NCBI GenBank assembly: GCA_023435305.1
Contig: JAEYRV010000062.1
Span: forward strand, 11,363 to 75,362
Direction of reading: 5' to 3'
Origin: Bacillota bacterium
Lineage (GTDB): Bacteria; Bacillota; Clostridia; Acetivibrionales; DTU013
Length of the DNA stretch: 64,000 bases
The notes under the pieces were generated by a model that was given only the letters and a program-made list of their open reading frames with translations, was not told where the DNA came from and did no database searches. Made by a program: the position numbers and the translations under genes. Below are positions 1 through 8,709 of this stretch, in pieces. The stretch's first letter is position 1; each line of letters starts with the position of its first letter.

Positions 1-974
1 CCAATGAGAACCCGTATGGACCGTCACCTAAGGTGATCGAGGCTGTGAAGCAGGCTGCGGACGATACGCTGAGGCTTTATCCCGATCCATCCTGTGGTAT
101 GCTGATCAATGCGGCAGCAGAAAGCTATGGGGTAAACAAGGACCAGATTTTTACCGGAAACGGCTCCGATGAAGTGCTGGCATTTGCTTTCATGGCGTTC
201 TTTGATCCGGGAAGGACTATAGTATTCCCAAATATCACATACTCTTTTTATCCGGTTTATGCTTCACTGTTCAATCTGGATTATGTCACAACACCGCTGG
301 ACAGTGAATTCAATATTCCTTCCGGGCAAATGATGAAAAGCAGCGGAGGCATAATACTGGCAAACCCAAATGCGCCTACGGGAAAGGCTTTACCGCTGTC
401 AGCAATCCGAAATGTGCTGGACGGCAACCCTGATACAGTTGTTATTGTAGATGAGGCCTATATAGATTACGGAGGAGAGTCGGCCATTGGCCTTATCGAT
501 GAATATCCAAATCTGCTGGTGATACATACATTTTCGAAATCCAGAGCGCTGGCAGGCATGAGGATAGGCTTTGCCTTCGGAGACAGCGGACTCATACAGG
601 CCCTTGAAAGCGTGAAGAATTCCTTCAATTCATATACTCTTGACAGGCTTGCTATAGTTGCAGGAACCGCTGCTTTGCAGGATCCTGAATATTACAGGGG
701 CACTTTGCAGAAGGTGCTGGCAACACGTGAGAAATTTGTAAATGACTTAAGAGAAAGAGACTTTATTGTCACAGATTCATCGGCGAATTTTGTCTTTGTT
801 AGCCATAAAACAATAAAAGCTGATGAGATTTTTATGAAGCTAAGAGAGGCGGGCATACTGGTCCGATACTTTAGGAATCCACTGATCGATAACCATCTCA
901 GGATCAGTATCGGGACGGATGACGAGATGAAGGCTGTTGTTAAAGCGCTGGATCGTATTATCAGAGAAGTGTGA
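1..974 (+). CDS. hisC: Histidinol-phosphate aminotransferase, 5' end outside the window
   Basis: PLP-dependent fold-type I aminotransferase that converts imidazole acetol phosphate to histidinol phosphate in histidine synthesis. The reading frame is open from position 3 and begins with the N-E-N-P-Y-G motif that lies near the N-terminus of HisC, so only a few dozen residues are missing; the internal GTG at 33 is not the true start. Visible hallmarks are NPNAPTG, the VIVDEAYIDY segment with the cofactor-contacting Asp and Tyr, and FSKSRALAGMRIGF with the Schiff-base lysine. It heads the visible part of a his operon and is followed by hisB after 97 nt. The operon context makes HisC far more likely than another class of aminotransferase. 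Confidence 0.95.
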   Translation, partial: NENPYGPSPKVIEAVKQAADDTLRLYPDPSCGMLINAAAESYGVNKDQIFTGNGSDEVLAFAFMAFFDPGRTIVFPNITYSFYPVYASLFNLDYVTTPLDSEFNIPSGQMMKSSGGIILANPNAPTGKALPLSAIRNVLDGNPDTVVIVDEAYIDYGGESAIGLIDEYPNLLVIHTFSKSRALAGMRIGFAFGDSGLIQALESVKNSFNSYTLDRLAIVAGTAALQDPEYYRGTLQKVLATREKFVNDLRERDFIVTDSSANFVFVSHKTIKADEIFMKLREAGILVRYFRNPLIDNHLRISIGTDDEMKAVVKALDRIIREV

Positions 975-1030
975 TCGGCAATATGCGTATAAAGTTTTGC
1001 AAAAACTGGTGGAATTATACCGCGGTGTTT

Positions 1031-1039
1031 TGCTATAAT
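1031..1039 (+). promoter_or_regulatory. Possible extended -10 promoter before hisB
   Basis: TGC followed by TATAAT (1034-1039) forms an extended -10 element in the 97-nt gap between hisC and hisB, about 33 nt before the hisB start. No good -35 is visible at the 17-bp position. It could give internal transcription of hisB onward, but this is inference from one motif. Confidence 0.35.
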
Positions 1040-1071
1040 TACGTAGGATAAGTGATATTTGGAGGTGTGAT

Positions 1072-1659
1072 ATGTCCAGAGGCACGGAATTGAGCAGGAA
1101 AACAGCGGAGACCGATATCTCGCTGAGGCTTGAAATCGATGGAAGCGGCAGCTCCTCTATAGACACGGGCGTGGGGTTCCTGGACCATATGCTGACGCTG
1201 TTCTCAAAGCACGGACTGCTGGATCTGGAGGTCAAGGCAAGCGGAGACCTGCAGGTGGATGCCCACCATACGGTGGAGGATATCGGGATAGTGCTCGGGC
1301 AGGCTCTGAAACAGGCACTGGGTGACAAATGCTCCATAAAGCGTTACGGAACAGCTTATGTCCCGATGGATGAAGCTCTTGCCATGGTCTCGGTTGATAT
1401 CGGCGGCAGGCCGTATCTGGTATGCAATATCAAGTTTGCCGGGGAACGTGTGGGAGATATGGATACCGAGCTGGTCGAAGAATTCTTCAGAGCTGTTTCG
1501 GTGAATGCGGGCATGAATATTCACATCAATGTCATGTACGGAAGCAACAATCACCACATCATAGAAGCTGTCTTCAAGGCCTTTGGAAGGGCGCTGGATG
1601 AGGCGGCGGGCATTGACGGACGCATAGACGGGGTCATGTCCACAAAAGGGATGCTTTAA
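1072..1659 (+). CDS. hisB: Imidazoleglycerol-phosphate dehydratase
   Basis: Monofunctional IGPD of 195 aa, the usual length for the bacterial type without the N-terminal histidinol phosphatase found in enterobacteria. It dehydrates imidazole glycerol phosphate to imidazole acetol phosphate using two Mn ions. Metal-binding histidine clusters are visible in FLDHML, DAHHTVEDIG and NNHHIIEAVFKAFGRAL. The ATG at 1072 follows a GGAGGTG ribosome-binding site with about 6 nt spacing. It lies between hisC and purC, both on the same strand. There is nothing odd in length or motifs. Confidence 0.97.
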   Translation: MSRGTELSRKTAETDISLRLEIDGSGSSSIDTGVGFLDHMLTLFSKHGLLDLEVKASGDLQVDAHHTVEDIGIVLGQALKQALGDKCSIKRYGTAYVPMDEALAMVSVDIGGRPYLVCNIKFAGERVGDMDTELVEEFFRAVSVNAGMNIHINVMYGSNNHHIIEAVFKAFGRALDEAAGIDGRIDGVMSTKGML

Positions 1660-1726
1660 GCCAGGAGGCAGCATAAACTATAAATAAGTCACAATACTGA
1701 TCAATAATATAGAAAGGATAATTAAC

Positions 1727-2611
1727 ATGTTGATAAATGATACGAACTTTATTGACAAGCCGCTTTTTATCAAGGGTAAGGTAAGGAATGTATATGATCT
1801 GGGAGATAAGCTGCTTATTGTCGTAACTGATAGAATATCGGCTTTTGATGTCGTGTTTCCCAACCTGATCCCGAATAAGGGAAAGGTGCTCAACAGCATT
1901 TCGGAATTCTGGTTCGGTTTCACCGCTGACATAATAGGCAGCCACCTGATAACGACTGATGTATCCGAGTACCCTGACGGTCTGTCCAAATTCAAGGAGG
2001 AACTGCAGGGCAGATCGATGCTGGTACACAAGGTTGAGATGGCTCCGGCTGAATGCATAGTGAGAGGTTATCTGGAAGGCTCAGGCCTGAAGGAATATAA
2101 TGCGACCGGATCCATATGCGGCATAAAGCTGCCTTCCGGGCTGAGGCAGGGAGATAAATTGCCCGAACCGATATTCACCCCGTCCAGTAAAGCTTCCGAA
2201 GGTCACGACATAAACGTTACTTTTGATGAATTGGCTGATACTATCGGGCTGGAGCTTGCACAGCAGCTTAGAGACAAGAGCATTGCCCTTTACAAGGCTG
2301 CTGCCCGTCACGCTGAAAGCAAGGGAATAATCCTTGCAGATACCAAGTTTGAATTTGGAATGCTGAACGGAAAGCTGGTGCTTGCTGACGAGGCATTCAC
2401 ACCGGACTCCTCCAGGTTCTGGGATATGGACGGATACGAGCCCGGCAGACCGCAGAAAAGTTTTGACAAGCAGTTTTTAAGGGATTATCTTGAAAGCATT
2501 GAATGGAATAAGCAGCCCCCGGCGCCTGTACTCCCGGAGGATGTTATCAGTAAGACTGAAGCAAAATATATTGAAGCCTATGAAAGAATTACAGGCAAAA
2601 GGCTGGTATAA
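1727..2611 (+). CDS. purC: SAICAR synthase (purine biosynthesis) inside the his operon
   Basis: Phosphoribosylaminoimidazole-succinocarboxamide synthase, which joins CAIR and aspartate with ATP to form SAICAR. At 294 aa it is of the longer type rather than the ~240-aa form of many Bacillota. The N-terminal GKVRNVYDLGDKLLIVVTD segment, the GHD motif in SEGHDINVTFDEL, and VLADEAFTPDSSRFW are family signatures. The ATG at 1727 follows AGAAAGGA. It is placed 67 nt after hisB and only 2 nt before the hisH start, so it is almost certainly cotranscribed with the his genes. The link makes biochemical sense: HisF/HisH release AICAR, which is the purine intermediate two steps after CAIR. Confidence 0.95.
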   Translation: MLINDTNFIDKPLFIKGKVRNVYDLGDKLLIVVTDRISAFDVVFPNLIPNKGKVLNSISEFWFGFTADIIGSHLITTDVSEYPDGLSKFKEELQGRSMLVHKVEMAPAECIVRGYLEGSGLKEYNATGSICGIKLPSGLRQGDKLPEPIFTPSSKASEGHDINVTFDELADTIGLELAQQLRDKSIALYKAAARHAESKGIILADTKFEFGMLNGKLVLADEAFTPDSSRFWDMDGYEPGRPQKSFDKQFLRDYLESIEWNKQPPAPVLPEDVISKTEAKYIEAYERITGKRLV

Positions 2612-2613
2612 AT

Positions 2614-3228
2614 TTGATTGCGATAATTGATTACGGAGTCGGAAATCTCGGCAGTGTTGAGAAGGCGCTGCAGTTTATAGGACTTGAGACTGTGGTCACT
2701 TCAGATATCGGTACCATCAGGAGTGCCGATGGTGTGGTGCTTCCCGGTGTAGGAGCGTTTTCAGCTGCCATGGCCAGTCTTGAAAGACATGGTCTGGTGC
2801 AGACGGTCAAGGACATAGTCAGTGAAAACAGGCTGTTTCTCGGAATATGCCTTGGTATGCAGATGCTGTTCGACTATAGTGTGGAAGGAGGCAGTAAAGT
2901 CGAAGGCCTGGGGCTATTCAAAGGAGCGATCAAAGCTTTGCCGACAGATGTGGGGCTAAAGGTGCCCCATATGGGCTGGAACTCACTGTATACCGACGGC
3001 TGTCCCCTGTATGAAGGACTGCCGGAAAACCCATATGTCTATTTTGTACACTCTTTTTATTTGGATGCCGGAGACAAATCGATCGTTACAGCGACCTGTG
3101 ACTACGGAGTGAGATTCGATGCAGCGATTGGGAAAGGACGGGTCTTCGCGACCCAGTTCCATCCGGAAAAGAGCGGTGAGATCGGGCTCAGGATACTTAA
3201 GAACTGGGCCTGTTTAGGGACTCTATAA
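2614..3228 (+). CDS. hisH: Imidazole glycerol phosphate synthase, glutaminase subunit
   Basis: Class I glutamine amidotransferase that supplies ammonia to HisF. At 204 aa it has normal length. The nucleophile elbow FLGICLGMQMLF carries the catalytic Cys, and TQFHPEKSG near the C-terminus carries the catalytic His and Glu. The start is TTG at 2614, 2 nt after the purC stop, giving MIAIIDYGVGNLGSV, the standard HisH N-terminus. The ribosome-binding site (AAAAGG) lies inside the end of purC, which suggests translational coupling. Its partner hisF follows after hisA, the usual bacterial order. Confidence 0.97.
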   Translation: MIAIIDYGVGNLGSVEKALQFIGLETVVTSDIGTIRSADGVVLPGVGAFSAAMASLERHGLVQTVKDIVSENRLFLGICLGMQMLFDYSVEGGSKVEGLGLFKGAIKALPTDVGLKVPHMGWNSLYTDGCPLYEGLPENPYVYFVHSFYLDAGDKSIVTATCDYGVRFDAAIGKGRVFATQFHPEKSGEIGLRILKNWACLGTL

Positions 3229-3294
3229 AGTGTAAATATATATGTATGTAAGAAAATATACTTTATTCTATTAATATAACTGGGAGTGAAAAAA

Positions 3295-4008
3295 ATGATT
3301 ATCTATCCGGCAATTGATATAAAGGATGGCAGATGTGTCAGACTTGTACAGGGGCAGTTCAATGATGTGACTGTATACTCGGATAATCCCGTTGAAATGG
3401 CATTCAGATTCGAGCAGCTTGGCGCCGAGTACATCCATGTGGTGGATCTGGATGGTGCAAGACTGGGATTGCCACAGAACACCGCTGTTATAAGCGAGAT
3501 GGCAGTAAAGCTTGGGATACCGGTCCAATTGGGCGGCGGTATCAGAGCAATCGAAACAATAGAGATAATCCTCTGTAAAGGAATTGAAAGAGTTATCCTG
3601 GGAACCTCGGCCGTAAATGACCAGGAGCTTGTCAAGCAGGCTGTCCGGAGCTTCGGTAATAACCTTGCGGTGGCCATAGATGCAAAGGACGGGCTCGTGG
3701 CTATTGAGGGATGGGCAAAGACAAGCGAATTCACAGCGATAGGCTTTGCTAAAAAGATGGAGGACCTGGGCGCCAAGGTCATAATATACACCGACATATC
3801 CAGGGACGGGATGCTGAACGGACCTAACCTTAAGGCAATGGAGGAAATGGTCAAGGCAGTGAAGATAGATGTAATTGCCTCCGGCGGTGTCACCAGTCTG
3901 CAGGATATTATAGACCTGAAGAATATCGGCGTATCCGGCGCGATCGTAGGGAAAGCCCTGTATACAGGCGATATCGATCTGAAGGAAGCTATTGCTGCAG
4001 CGAAGTAG
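3295..4008 (+). CDS. hisA: Phosphoribosylformimino-5-aminoimidazole carboxamide ribotide isomerase
   Basis: TIM-barrel ProFAR isomerase of the histidine pathway. Catalytic aspartates are visible in IYPAIDIKDGRCVRLVQG near the N-terminus and in YTDISRDGMLNGPN in the second half barrel; phosphate-binding loops GGGIR and SGGV are also present. I choose the ATG at 3295 because GGGAG sits 8 nt upstream and MIIYPAID is the family N-terminus; the GTG at 3286 overlaps that ribosome-binding site. Length 237 aa is typical. It sits between hisH and hisF, each within about 70 nt. Confidence 0.96.
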   Translation: MIIYPAIDIKDGRCVRLVQGQFNDVTVYSDNPVEMAFRFEQLGAEYIHVVDLDGARLGLPQNTAVISEMAVKLGIPVQLGGGIRAIETIEIILCKGIERVILGTSAVNDQELVKQAVRSFGNNLAVAIDAKDGLVAIEGWAKTSEFTAIGFAKKMEDLGAKVIIYTDISRDGMLNGPNLKAMEEMVKAVKIDVIASGGVTSLQDIIDLKNIGVSGAIVGKALYTGDIDLKEAIAAAK

Positions 4009-4037
4009 CAGCAGGTTTAAGTAAAGGGGAGCAGGAA

Positions 4038-4799
4038 ATGCATACGAAACGTATAATACCATGTCTCGATGTTCTGGAGGGAAGAGTTGTAAAGGGAGTT
4101 AACTTTATTAACTTCAAGGATGCCGGAGACCCTGTAGAGAATGCGGCATTCTATGACAAGGCCGGAGCTGATGAACTGACCTTCCTTGATATAACCGCAT
4201 CGGCAGATGCAAGGAACATAATGATCGACGTCGTGCGCCGGGTGGCAGAGCATGTTTTCATACCCTTCACGGTAGGCGGCGGTATCAGGACCTGCGATGA
4301 TTTCAGAGAAATACTCAAGGCCGGCGCAGACAAGATCTCTGTCAACTCAGCAGCTCTAAAAAGGCCCGAGCTCATCTCCGAGGCGGCGGAACGATTCGGG
4401 AGCCAATGCGTGGTAGTGGCCATCGATGCAAAAAGGCGCGCCGGCGGAGGCGGATGGGATGTCTATCTGAACGGCGGCCGCGTCAATACCGGAAAGGATG
4501 CGGTGGAATGGGCAGCCCGGGCCGAAAAACTGGGAGCCGGAGAAATTCTTCTTACGAGCATGGATTGTGACGGCACAAAAAACGGTTATGATATAGAACT
4601 GACACGAGCTGTATCAGAAAGCACTGGCATACCGGTCATAGCTTCGGGAGGAGCGGGCAATATGGAGCACTTCTACGAGGCCCTGACCGACGGTAAGGCG
4701 GATGCAGTACTGGCAGCATCGCTCTTTCACTTCAGAGAGCTGGAGATACGCGATGTCAAAGCATATTTGAAAGAAAAAGGTATAGAAGTGAGGACGTGA
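4038..4799 (+). CDS. hisF: Imidazole glycerol phosphate synthase, cyclase subunit
   Basis: TIM-barrel cyclase that uses ammonia from HisH to convert PRFAR into imidazole glycerol phosphate and AICAR. The catalytic aspartates lie in RIIPCLDVLEGRVVKGVNF and in VVAIDAKRRAGG. The second half shows TSMDCDGTKNGYD and ASGGAGN. It is 253 aa, the family norm, and its ATG at 4038 follows AAAGGGGAG. The stop is separated by a single base from the hisIE start at 4801, so translation is probably coupled. Confidence 0.97.
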   Translation: MHTKRIIPCLDVLEGRVVKGVNFINFKDAGDPVENAAFYDKAGADELTFLDITASADARNIMIDVVRRVAEHVFIPFTVGGGIRTCDDFREILKAGADKISVNSAALKRPELISEAAERFGSQCVVVAIDAKRRAGGGGWDVYLNGGRVNTGKDAVEWAARAEKLGAGEILLTSMDCDGTKNGYDIELTRAVSESTGIPVIASGGAGNMEHFYEALTDGKADAVLAASLFHFRELEIRDVKAYLKEKGIEVRT

Positions 4800-4800
4800 A

Positions 4801-5517
4801 ATGGCAAACATTCTGGAAATGGTGAAATACAATGCGGAAGGGTTGATACCGGCAGTCACACAGGACATCAGGACCGATGAGGTGCTGATGCTTGCGTATA
4901 TGAACGAGGAGTCTCTGAAGAAAACCATTGAAACGGGTCTGGTCCACTACTACAGCAGAAGCAGACAGAAGCTGTGGCTGAAGGGCGAGACCTCAGGACA
5001 TTATCAAAAGGTCAGAAGCATCAGCGTCGACTGCGACGGCGACACTCTGCTGGTCAAGGTGGAACAGACCGGGGCGGCATGCCATACCGGCCATCGTTCA
5101 TGCTTTTTCACAAGGCTGGAAGCGAGCGAATTGGCTAAAGGCGCAGATATGAAAGCAGATGCCGGAACGAACTGCAATGTCGCTGCAGGTATGGACGACA
5201 CCGGAAATGACCTCGCTGCTGCAGGAACATGCACTGCAGGCCCTGAAGTCCTTGGAGATGTATTTGCTGTTATATGCGACAGACTTGCTCACCCGAAGGA
5301 GGGTTCATATACCAATTACCTATTTACAAAAGGGCTGGACAAGATACTTAAAAAGGTCGGAGAGGAAGCCTGTGAAGTCGTCATAGCCTCCAAAAACGGA
5401 TCGGCGGGGGACATCAGCGCTGAAATCGCGGACCTGTTCTATCACATAATGGTTCTTCTTGCACAGCAGGGAATGACGCTGAATAATATATATGAAGAAT
5501 TGAAAAAGCGAGAGTAA
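4801..5517 (+). CDS. hisIE: Bifunctional PRA-CH / PRA-PP hydrolase with an extended linker
   Basis: Fusion enzyme for steps 2 and 3 of histidine synthesis. Residues about 1-112 are the cyclohydrolase (HisI) with YMNEESL, YSRSRQKLWLKGETSGH, DCDGD and the Cys-rich CHTGHRSCF metal site. Residues about 150-238 are the pyrophosphohydrolase (HisE) with SYTNYLFTKGLDKILKKVGE and EIADLFYHIMVLL. Between them lies roughly 35-40 residues rich in Ala, Gly, Asp and Thr that matches neither domain, longer than the short linkers usual in HisIE. It is the last gene of the operon. The start ATG at 4801 follows GAGG in the end of hisF. Confidence 0.95.
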   Translation: MANILEMVKYNAEGLIPAVTQDIRTDEVLMLAYMNEESLKKTIETGLVHYYSRSRQKLWLKGETSGHYQKVRSISVDCDGDTLLVKVEQTGAACHTGHRSCFFTRLEASELAKGADMKADAGTNCNVAAGMDDTGNDLAAAGTCTAGPEVLGDVFAVICDRLAHPKEGSYTNYLFTKGLDKILKKVGEEACEVVIASKNGSAGDISAEIADLFYHIMVLLAQQGMTLNNIYEELKKRE

Positions 5518-5603
5518 TACAGGAAAACGATGAAATTCCATACAACAGCCTGATAATCAGACCAATTCGACTAAAAACGGCACATTTTAGAAAAAACGCA
5601 TAT

Positions 5604-5632
5604 TTGATTATAAAATGGATAATATATTATAT
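5604..5632 (+). promoter_or_regulatory. Probable sigma-A promoter of groESL
   Basis: TTGATT at 5604-5609 and TTATAT at 5627-5632 are separated by 17 bp. The pair lies directly upstream of the CIRCE operator, the standard arrangement in HrcA-controlled chaperonin operons. Confidence 0.6.
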
Positions 5633-5643
5633 TATTAATGTGA

Positions 5644-5670
5644 TTAGCACTCAATATTAGTGAGTGCTAA
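5644..5670 (+). promoter_or_regulatory. CIRCE operator for the HrcA repressor
   Basis: A perfect CIRCE element is seen: TTAGCACTC (5644-5652), a 9-nt spacer, and GAGTGCTAA (5662-5670). It is located 34 nt before the groES start. HrcA binding here is established knowledge for this exact motif; it predicts heat-inducible control of groES-groEL. Confidence 0.98.
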
Positions 5671-5704
5671 CAAATTGTTAAAAACACTACAGGAGGTTTA
5701 CTTT

Positions 5705-5992
5705 ATGAAAATAAAGCCATTAGGTGAAAGAGTCGTTATTAAAATGCTTGAAAGCGAAGAGACCACAAAGGGCGGCATAGTCCTTCCGGGCAGCGCAAAG
5801 GAAAAACCGCAGGTAGCAGAGATCGTGGCTGTGGGCCCCGGCGGATATGATGACAAGGGCAAAGAGATCAAAATGGAAGTCAAGGTCGGAGACAAAGTAC
5901 TTATAAGCAAATATGCCGGTACAGAAGTTAAGATCGACAATGTTGAGTACACCATACTCAAGCAGAGCGATATTCTGGCTGTTGTTGACTAA
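5705..5992 (+). CDS. groES: Co-chaperonin GroES (Hsp10)
   Basis: Cytosolic 10-kDa co-chaperonin that caps GroEL. The protein is 95 aa with the family N-terminus MKIKPLGERVVIK, the mobile loop around ESEETTKGGIVLPGSAKEKP, and the GDKVLISKYAGTEVK core. The ATG at 5705 is chosen because AGGAGG lies about 8 nt upstream; the longer open frame starting at 5660 begins inside the CIRCE element and is not real. It is followed by groEL after 52 nt in one HrcA-controlled operon. Confidence 0.98.
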   Translation: MKIKPLGERVVIKMLESEETTKGGIVLPGSAKEKPQVAEIVAVGPGGYDDKGKEIKMEVKVGDKVLISKYAGTEVKIDNVEYTILKQSDILAVVD

Positions 5993-6044
5993 CAGGCGTC
6001 ATTAGTATGATTATATTAAATGCTGATAAGGAGGCATAAAACAT

Positions 6045-7673
6045 ATGGCAAAAGATATCAAATTCGGAGAAGAAGCAAGGCGCGCGCTGGAAAGCGGCGT
6101 TAATCAGCTGGCTGATACAGTAAAGGTAACACTCGGACCAAAGGGAAGGAACGTAGTTCTTGATAAGAAATTCGGTTCTCCTCTGATCACCAACGATGGT
6201 GTCACTATCGCAAAGGAGATCGAACTCGAAGACAAGTTTGAAAACATGGGCGCTCAGCTCGTTAAGGAAGTTGCTACAAAGACCAACGACGTTGCAGGCG
6301 ATGGTACTACTACAGCAACACTGCTTGCACAGGCAATTATCAGAGAAGGTCTCAAGAACGTTGCAGCAGGCGCAAACCCGATGATACTCAAGAAGGGTCT
6401 TGCAGCCGCTGTTGATACAGCTGTTCAGGCTATAAAGGAAAACAGCAGGAAGATAAAGGGCAAGGAAGATATCGCAAGAGTTGCAGCTATTTCTGCAAAT
6501 GACGATTATATCGGACAGCTCATTTCAGATGCTATGGAAAAGGTGACAAATGACGGTGTCATCACTGTTGAAGAATCCAAGACCATGGGCACCAACCTCG
6601 AGGTCGTAGAAGGAATGCAGTTCGACAGAGGCTACATCTCAGCTTACATGGTAACTGACACTGACAAGATGGAAGCAGTTCTTGACGATCCATACATCCT
6701 CATCACTGACAAGAAGCTCAGCAGCATCCAGGATCTCCTGCCGCTCCTCGAGCAGATCGTGCAGTCCGGCAAGAAGCTCCTCATAATCGCTGAGGACGTG
6801 GAAGGCGAAGCCCTCACCACCCTTATACTCAACAAACTCCGCGGCACCTTCAACTGTGTTGCAGTCAAGGCTCCCGGCTTTGGCGACAGAAGGAAGGAAA
6901 TGCTCAGAGATATAGCTATCCTCACTGGCGGACAGGTTATTACCGATGAACTGGGACTGGATCTGAAGGATACAAAGGTCACCCAGCTTGGTAAAGCAAG
7001 ACAGGTCAAGGTTCAGAAGGAAAATACCATCATCGTTGACGGCGCAGGCAGCCAGGACGATATCAAGAAGAGGATCGGCTCCATCAAATCACAGATCGAA
7101 GAGACGACTTCCGACTTCGACAAGGAAAAGCTTCAGGAAAGGCTCGCAAAGCTGGCCGGCGGCGTAGCTGTCATCCAGGTCGGCGCAGCTACCGAAACTG
7201 AAATGAAGGAAAAGAAGCTCCGCATCGAGGACGCTCTTGCTGCAACAAAGGCTGCAGTTGAGGAAGGCATCGTTGCAGGCGGCGGAACAGCATATGTAAA
7301 CGCTGTCCCGAAGGTGGCAGAGCTTCTGAAGTCCACTCATGGCGATGAAAAGACCGGTGTCCAGATCATAGTCAAGGCCCTTGAGGAGCCCATCAGGCAG
7401 ATCGCTGCCAATGCAGGTCTCGAAGGCTCTGTAATAGTTGACAAGGTAAAGGGAAGCGCAGCAGGTATTGGCTTCGATGTACTCAAGGAAGAATATATCG
7501 ATATGATAGGCAGCGGTATCGTTGATCCTACAAAGGTCACCAGATCAGCTCTGCAGAATGCAGCATCAGTTGCAGCCATGGTTCTCACCACTGAGAGCGT
7601 AGTTGCCGACAAGCCTGAGAAGGAACCCCCGATGCCGGCAGGAGCACCCGGTGGAATGGGCGGAATGTACTAA
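6045..7673 (+). CDS. groEL: Chaperonin GroEL (Hsp60)
   Basis: Full-length 542-aa chaperonin. Visible signatures include the ATP-binding LGPKGRNVVLD and NDGVTIAKEIELEDKFEN regions, DVAGDGTTTAT, and a Gly/Met-rich C-terminal tail ending GGMGGMY. The ATG at 6045 follows AAGGAGG. It folds proteins in the cytosol with GroES, encoded just upstream. An intrinsic terminator follows at 7703-7737, so the operon is bicistronic. The codon use is visibly more biased than in flanking genes, as expected for a highly expressed gene. Confidence 0.98.
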   Translation: MAKDIKFGEEARRALESGVNQLADTVKVTLGPKGRNVVLDKKFGSPLITNDGVTIAKEIELEDKFENMGAQLVKEVATKTNDVAGDGTTTATLLAQAIIREGLKNVAAGANPMILKKGLAAAVDTAVQAIKENSRKIKGKEDIARVAAISANDDYIGQLISDAMEKVTNDGVITVEESKTMGTNLEVVEGMQFDRGYISAYMVTDTDKMEAVLDDPYILITDKKLSSIQDLLPLLEQIVQSGKKLLIIAEDVEGEALTTLILNKLRGTFNCVAVKAPGFGDRRKEMLRDIAILTGGQVITDELGLDLKDTKVTQLGKARQVKVQKENTIIVDGAGSQDDIKKRIGSIKSQIEETTSDFDKEKLQERLAKLAGGVAVIQVGAATETEMKEKKLRIEDALAATKAAVEEGIVAGGGTAYVNAVPKVAELLKSTHGDEKTGVQIIVKALEEPIRQIAANAGLEGSVIVDKVKGSAAGIGFDVLKEEYIDMIGSGIVDPTKVTRSALQNAASVAAMVLTTESVVADKPEKEPPMPAGAPGGMGGMY

Positions 7674-7702
7674 GCCGCAAATAAATATCTGAATAAATAC
7701 AA

Positions 7703-7737
7703 AATGAGGAGTGCTGTTGAAGCACCCTCATTTTTTT
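7703..7737 (+). terminator. Intrinsic terminator of groESL
   Basis: The stem AATGAGG-(A)-GTGCT pairs with AGCAC-CCTCATT across a 5-nt loop and is followed by a run of T. It ends about 65 nt after the groEL stop. Confidence 0.9.
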
Positions 7738-7825
7738 ATGCATTCCCTTTGCCGGCATGGAATTGAAACATAAATTGTTCCATTTTCGTCTATTCTATGA
7801 TTGATAAAACGGGGAGGATGGACGA

Positions 7826-8650
7826 ATGAAGAGAGTAATTGCCTTTATTATAATAATGCTTTTGGTTTTCACTATGACTGCCTGTTCACAGACAGGTACA
7901 GGGAAACCAGGCCTTTCTGATGTAAATGGAGAGAACAGTGCAGGAAATGATAATACGGGTTCAGACCAGGGACAGGTTTCAGGTGCTGCATTGAAGGTAA
8001 AGGTGATCGATGTGAACAATGGCTCGTTCCTTGCGGCAAGCATGGATGAGGGGGCAAATGGAGCAGATATATACCGGATCAATGCTGAGAATACCGGGTT
8101 GCTGAATAAGGACGGAGGATTGGCCGACATCGGTGAACTGAAGAACGGGATGATGCTGGATATAGTCTACGATGGCGTTGTAATGGAGAGTTTTCCGATG
8201 CAGCTCGGCGGCATTAAGGGCATTTGGATCAGAGAAGAGGGCGAGGACATAGCAGGTCTTTATATGAAGGCAATCAAGGACTTGTATGAAGTCGATCCCG
8301 GACTAAATGGCAATATCGAGCGTCTGGCATTCAACCTCAATGATGTCACAAACCTGACGGAGACGGAAAAAACGGCACTGGTTTACATGGCAGGAAACGA
8401 ATTCGGACTGGAAACACTGCGCGGAACCTTCGATGAGCTGCGTGAACAGGGTTATATCAACGAGGATATGCTTGCTTTTGAAACAGGTCTGCTTTTCACC
8501 ATAAAGGTCAAGTCGGAAGAGAAGGACAGCTTTGTGTTTGATGCAACAAAATGGCGCGGCGGAGACGGAGCATACTACTTTCTTGACTGTACCGCGAAAA
8601 AGGGGAAGGACGGCTGGACTTATACCATAGGCGGAGAAGCGATATCGTGA
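7826..8650 (+). CDS. Lipoprotein of unknown function
   Basis: A 274-aa protein with a clear lipoprotein signal: a positively charged start, a hydrophobic stretch, and the lipobox TMTAC with the lipidated Cys near residue 20, followed by a Ser/Gly/Asn-rich tether. The ATG at 7826 has GGGGAGG about 8 nt upstream. Residues about 55-130 form a small domain reminiscent of the YobA/DUF3221-type secreted domain, and the rest (from about 140) looks like a separate globular domain of mixed helix and strand. I do not recognise a function. It is a single gene between the groESL terminator and a convergent ABC-F gene. Confidence 0.75.
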   Translation: MKRVIAFIIIMLLVFTMTACSQTGTGKPGLSDVNGENSAGNDNTGSDQGQVSGAALKVKVIDVNNGSFLAASMDEGANGADIYRINAENTGLLNKDGGLADIGELKNGMMLDIVYDGVVMESFPMQLGGIKGIWIREEGEDIAGLYMKAIKDLYEVDPGLNGNIERLAFNLNDVTNLTETEKTALVYMAGNEFGLETLRGTFDELREQGYINEDMLAFETGLLFTIKVKSEEKDSFVFDATKWRGGDGAYYFLDCTAKKGKDGWTYTIGGEAIS

Positions 8651-8699
8651 TCCTGCAACCCCGGCCCGATCAAGGGACCAAGCCGGGGAATGCAGATCA
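8648..8699. terminator. Hairpin between convergent genes
   Basis: CTGCA-A-CCCCGGC (from 8653) pairs with GCCGGGG-AA-TGCAG (to 8695) around a 16-nt loop, extended by GATC/GATC-like flanks. It sits between the lipoprotein gene and the convergent ABC-F gene. It has no clear T run on either side, so it may be a weak bidirectional terminator. Confidence 0.5.
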
Positions 8700-8709
8700 T
8701 GTGCTCTGC

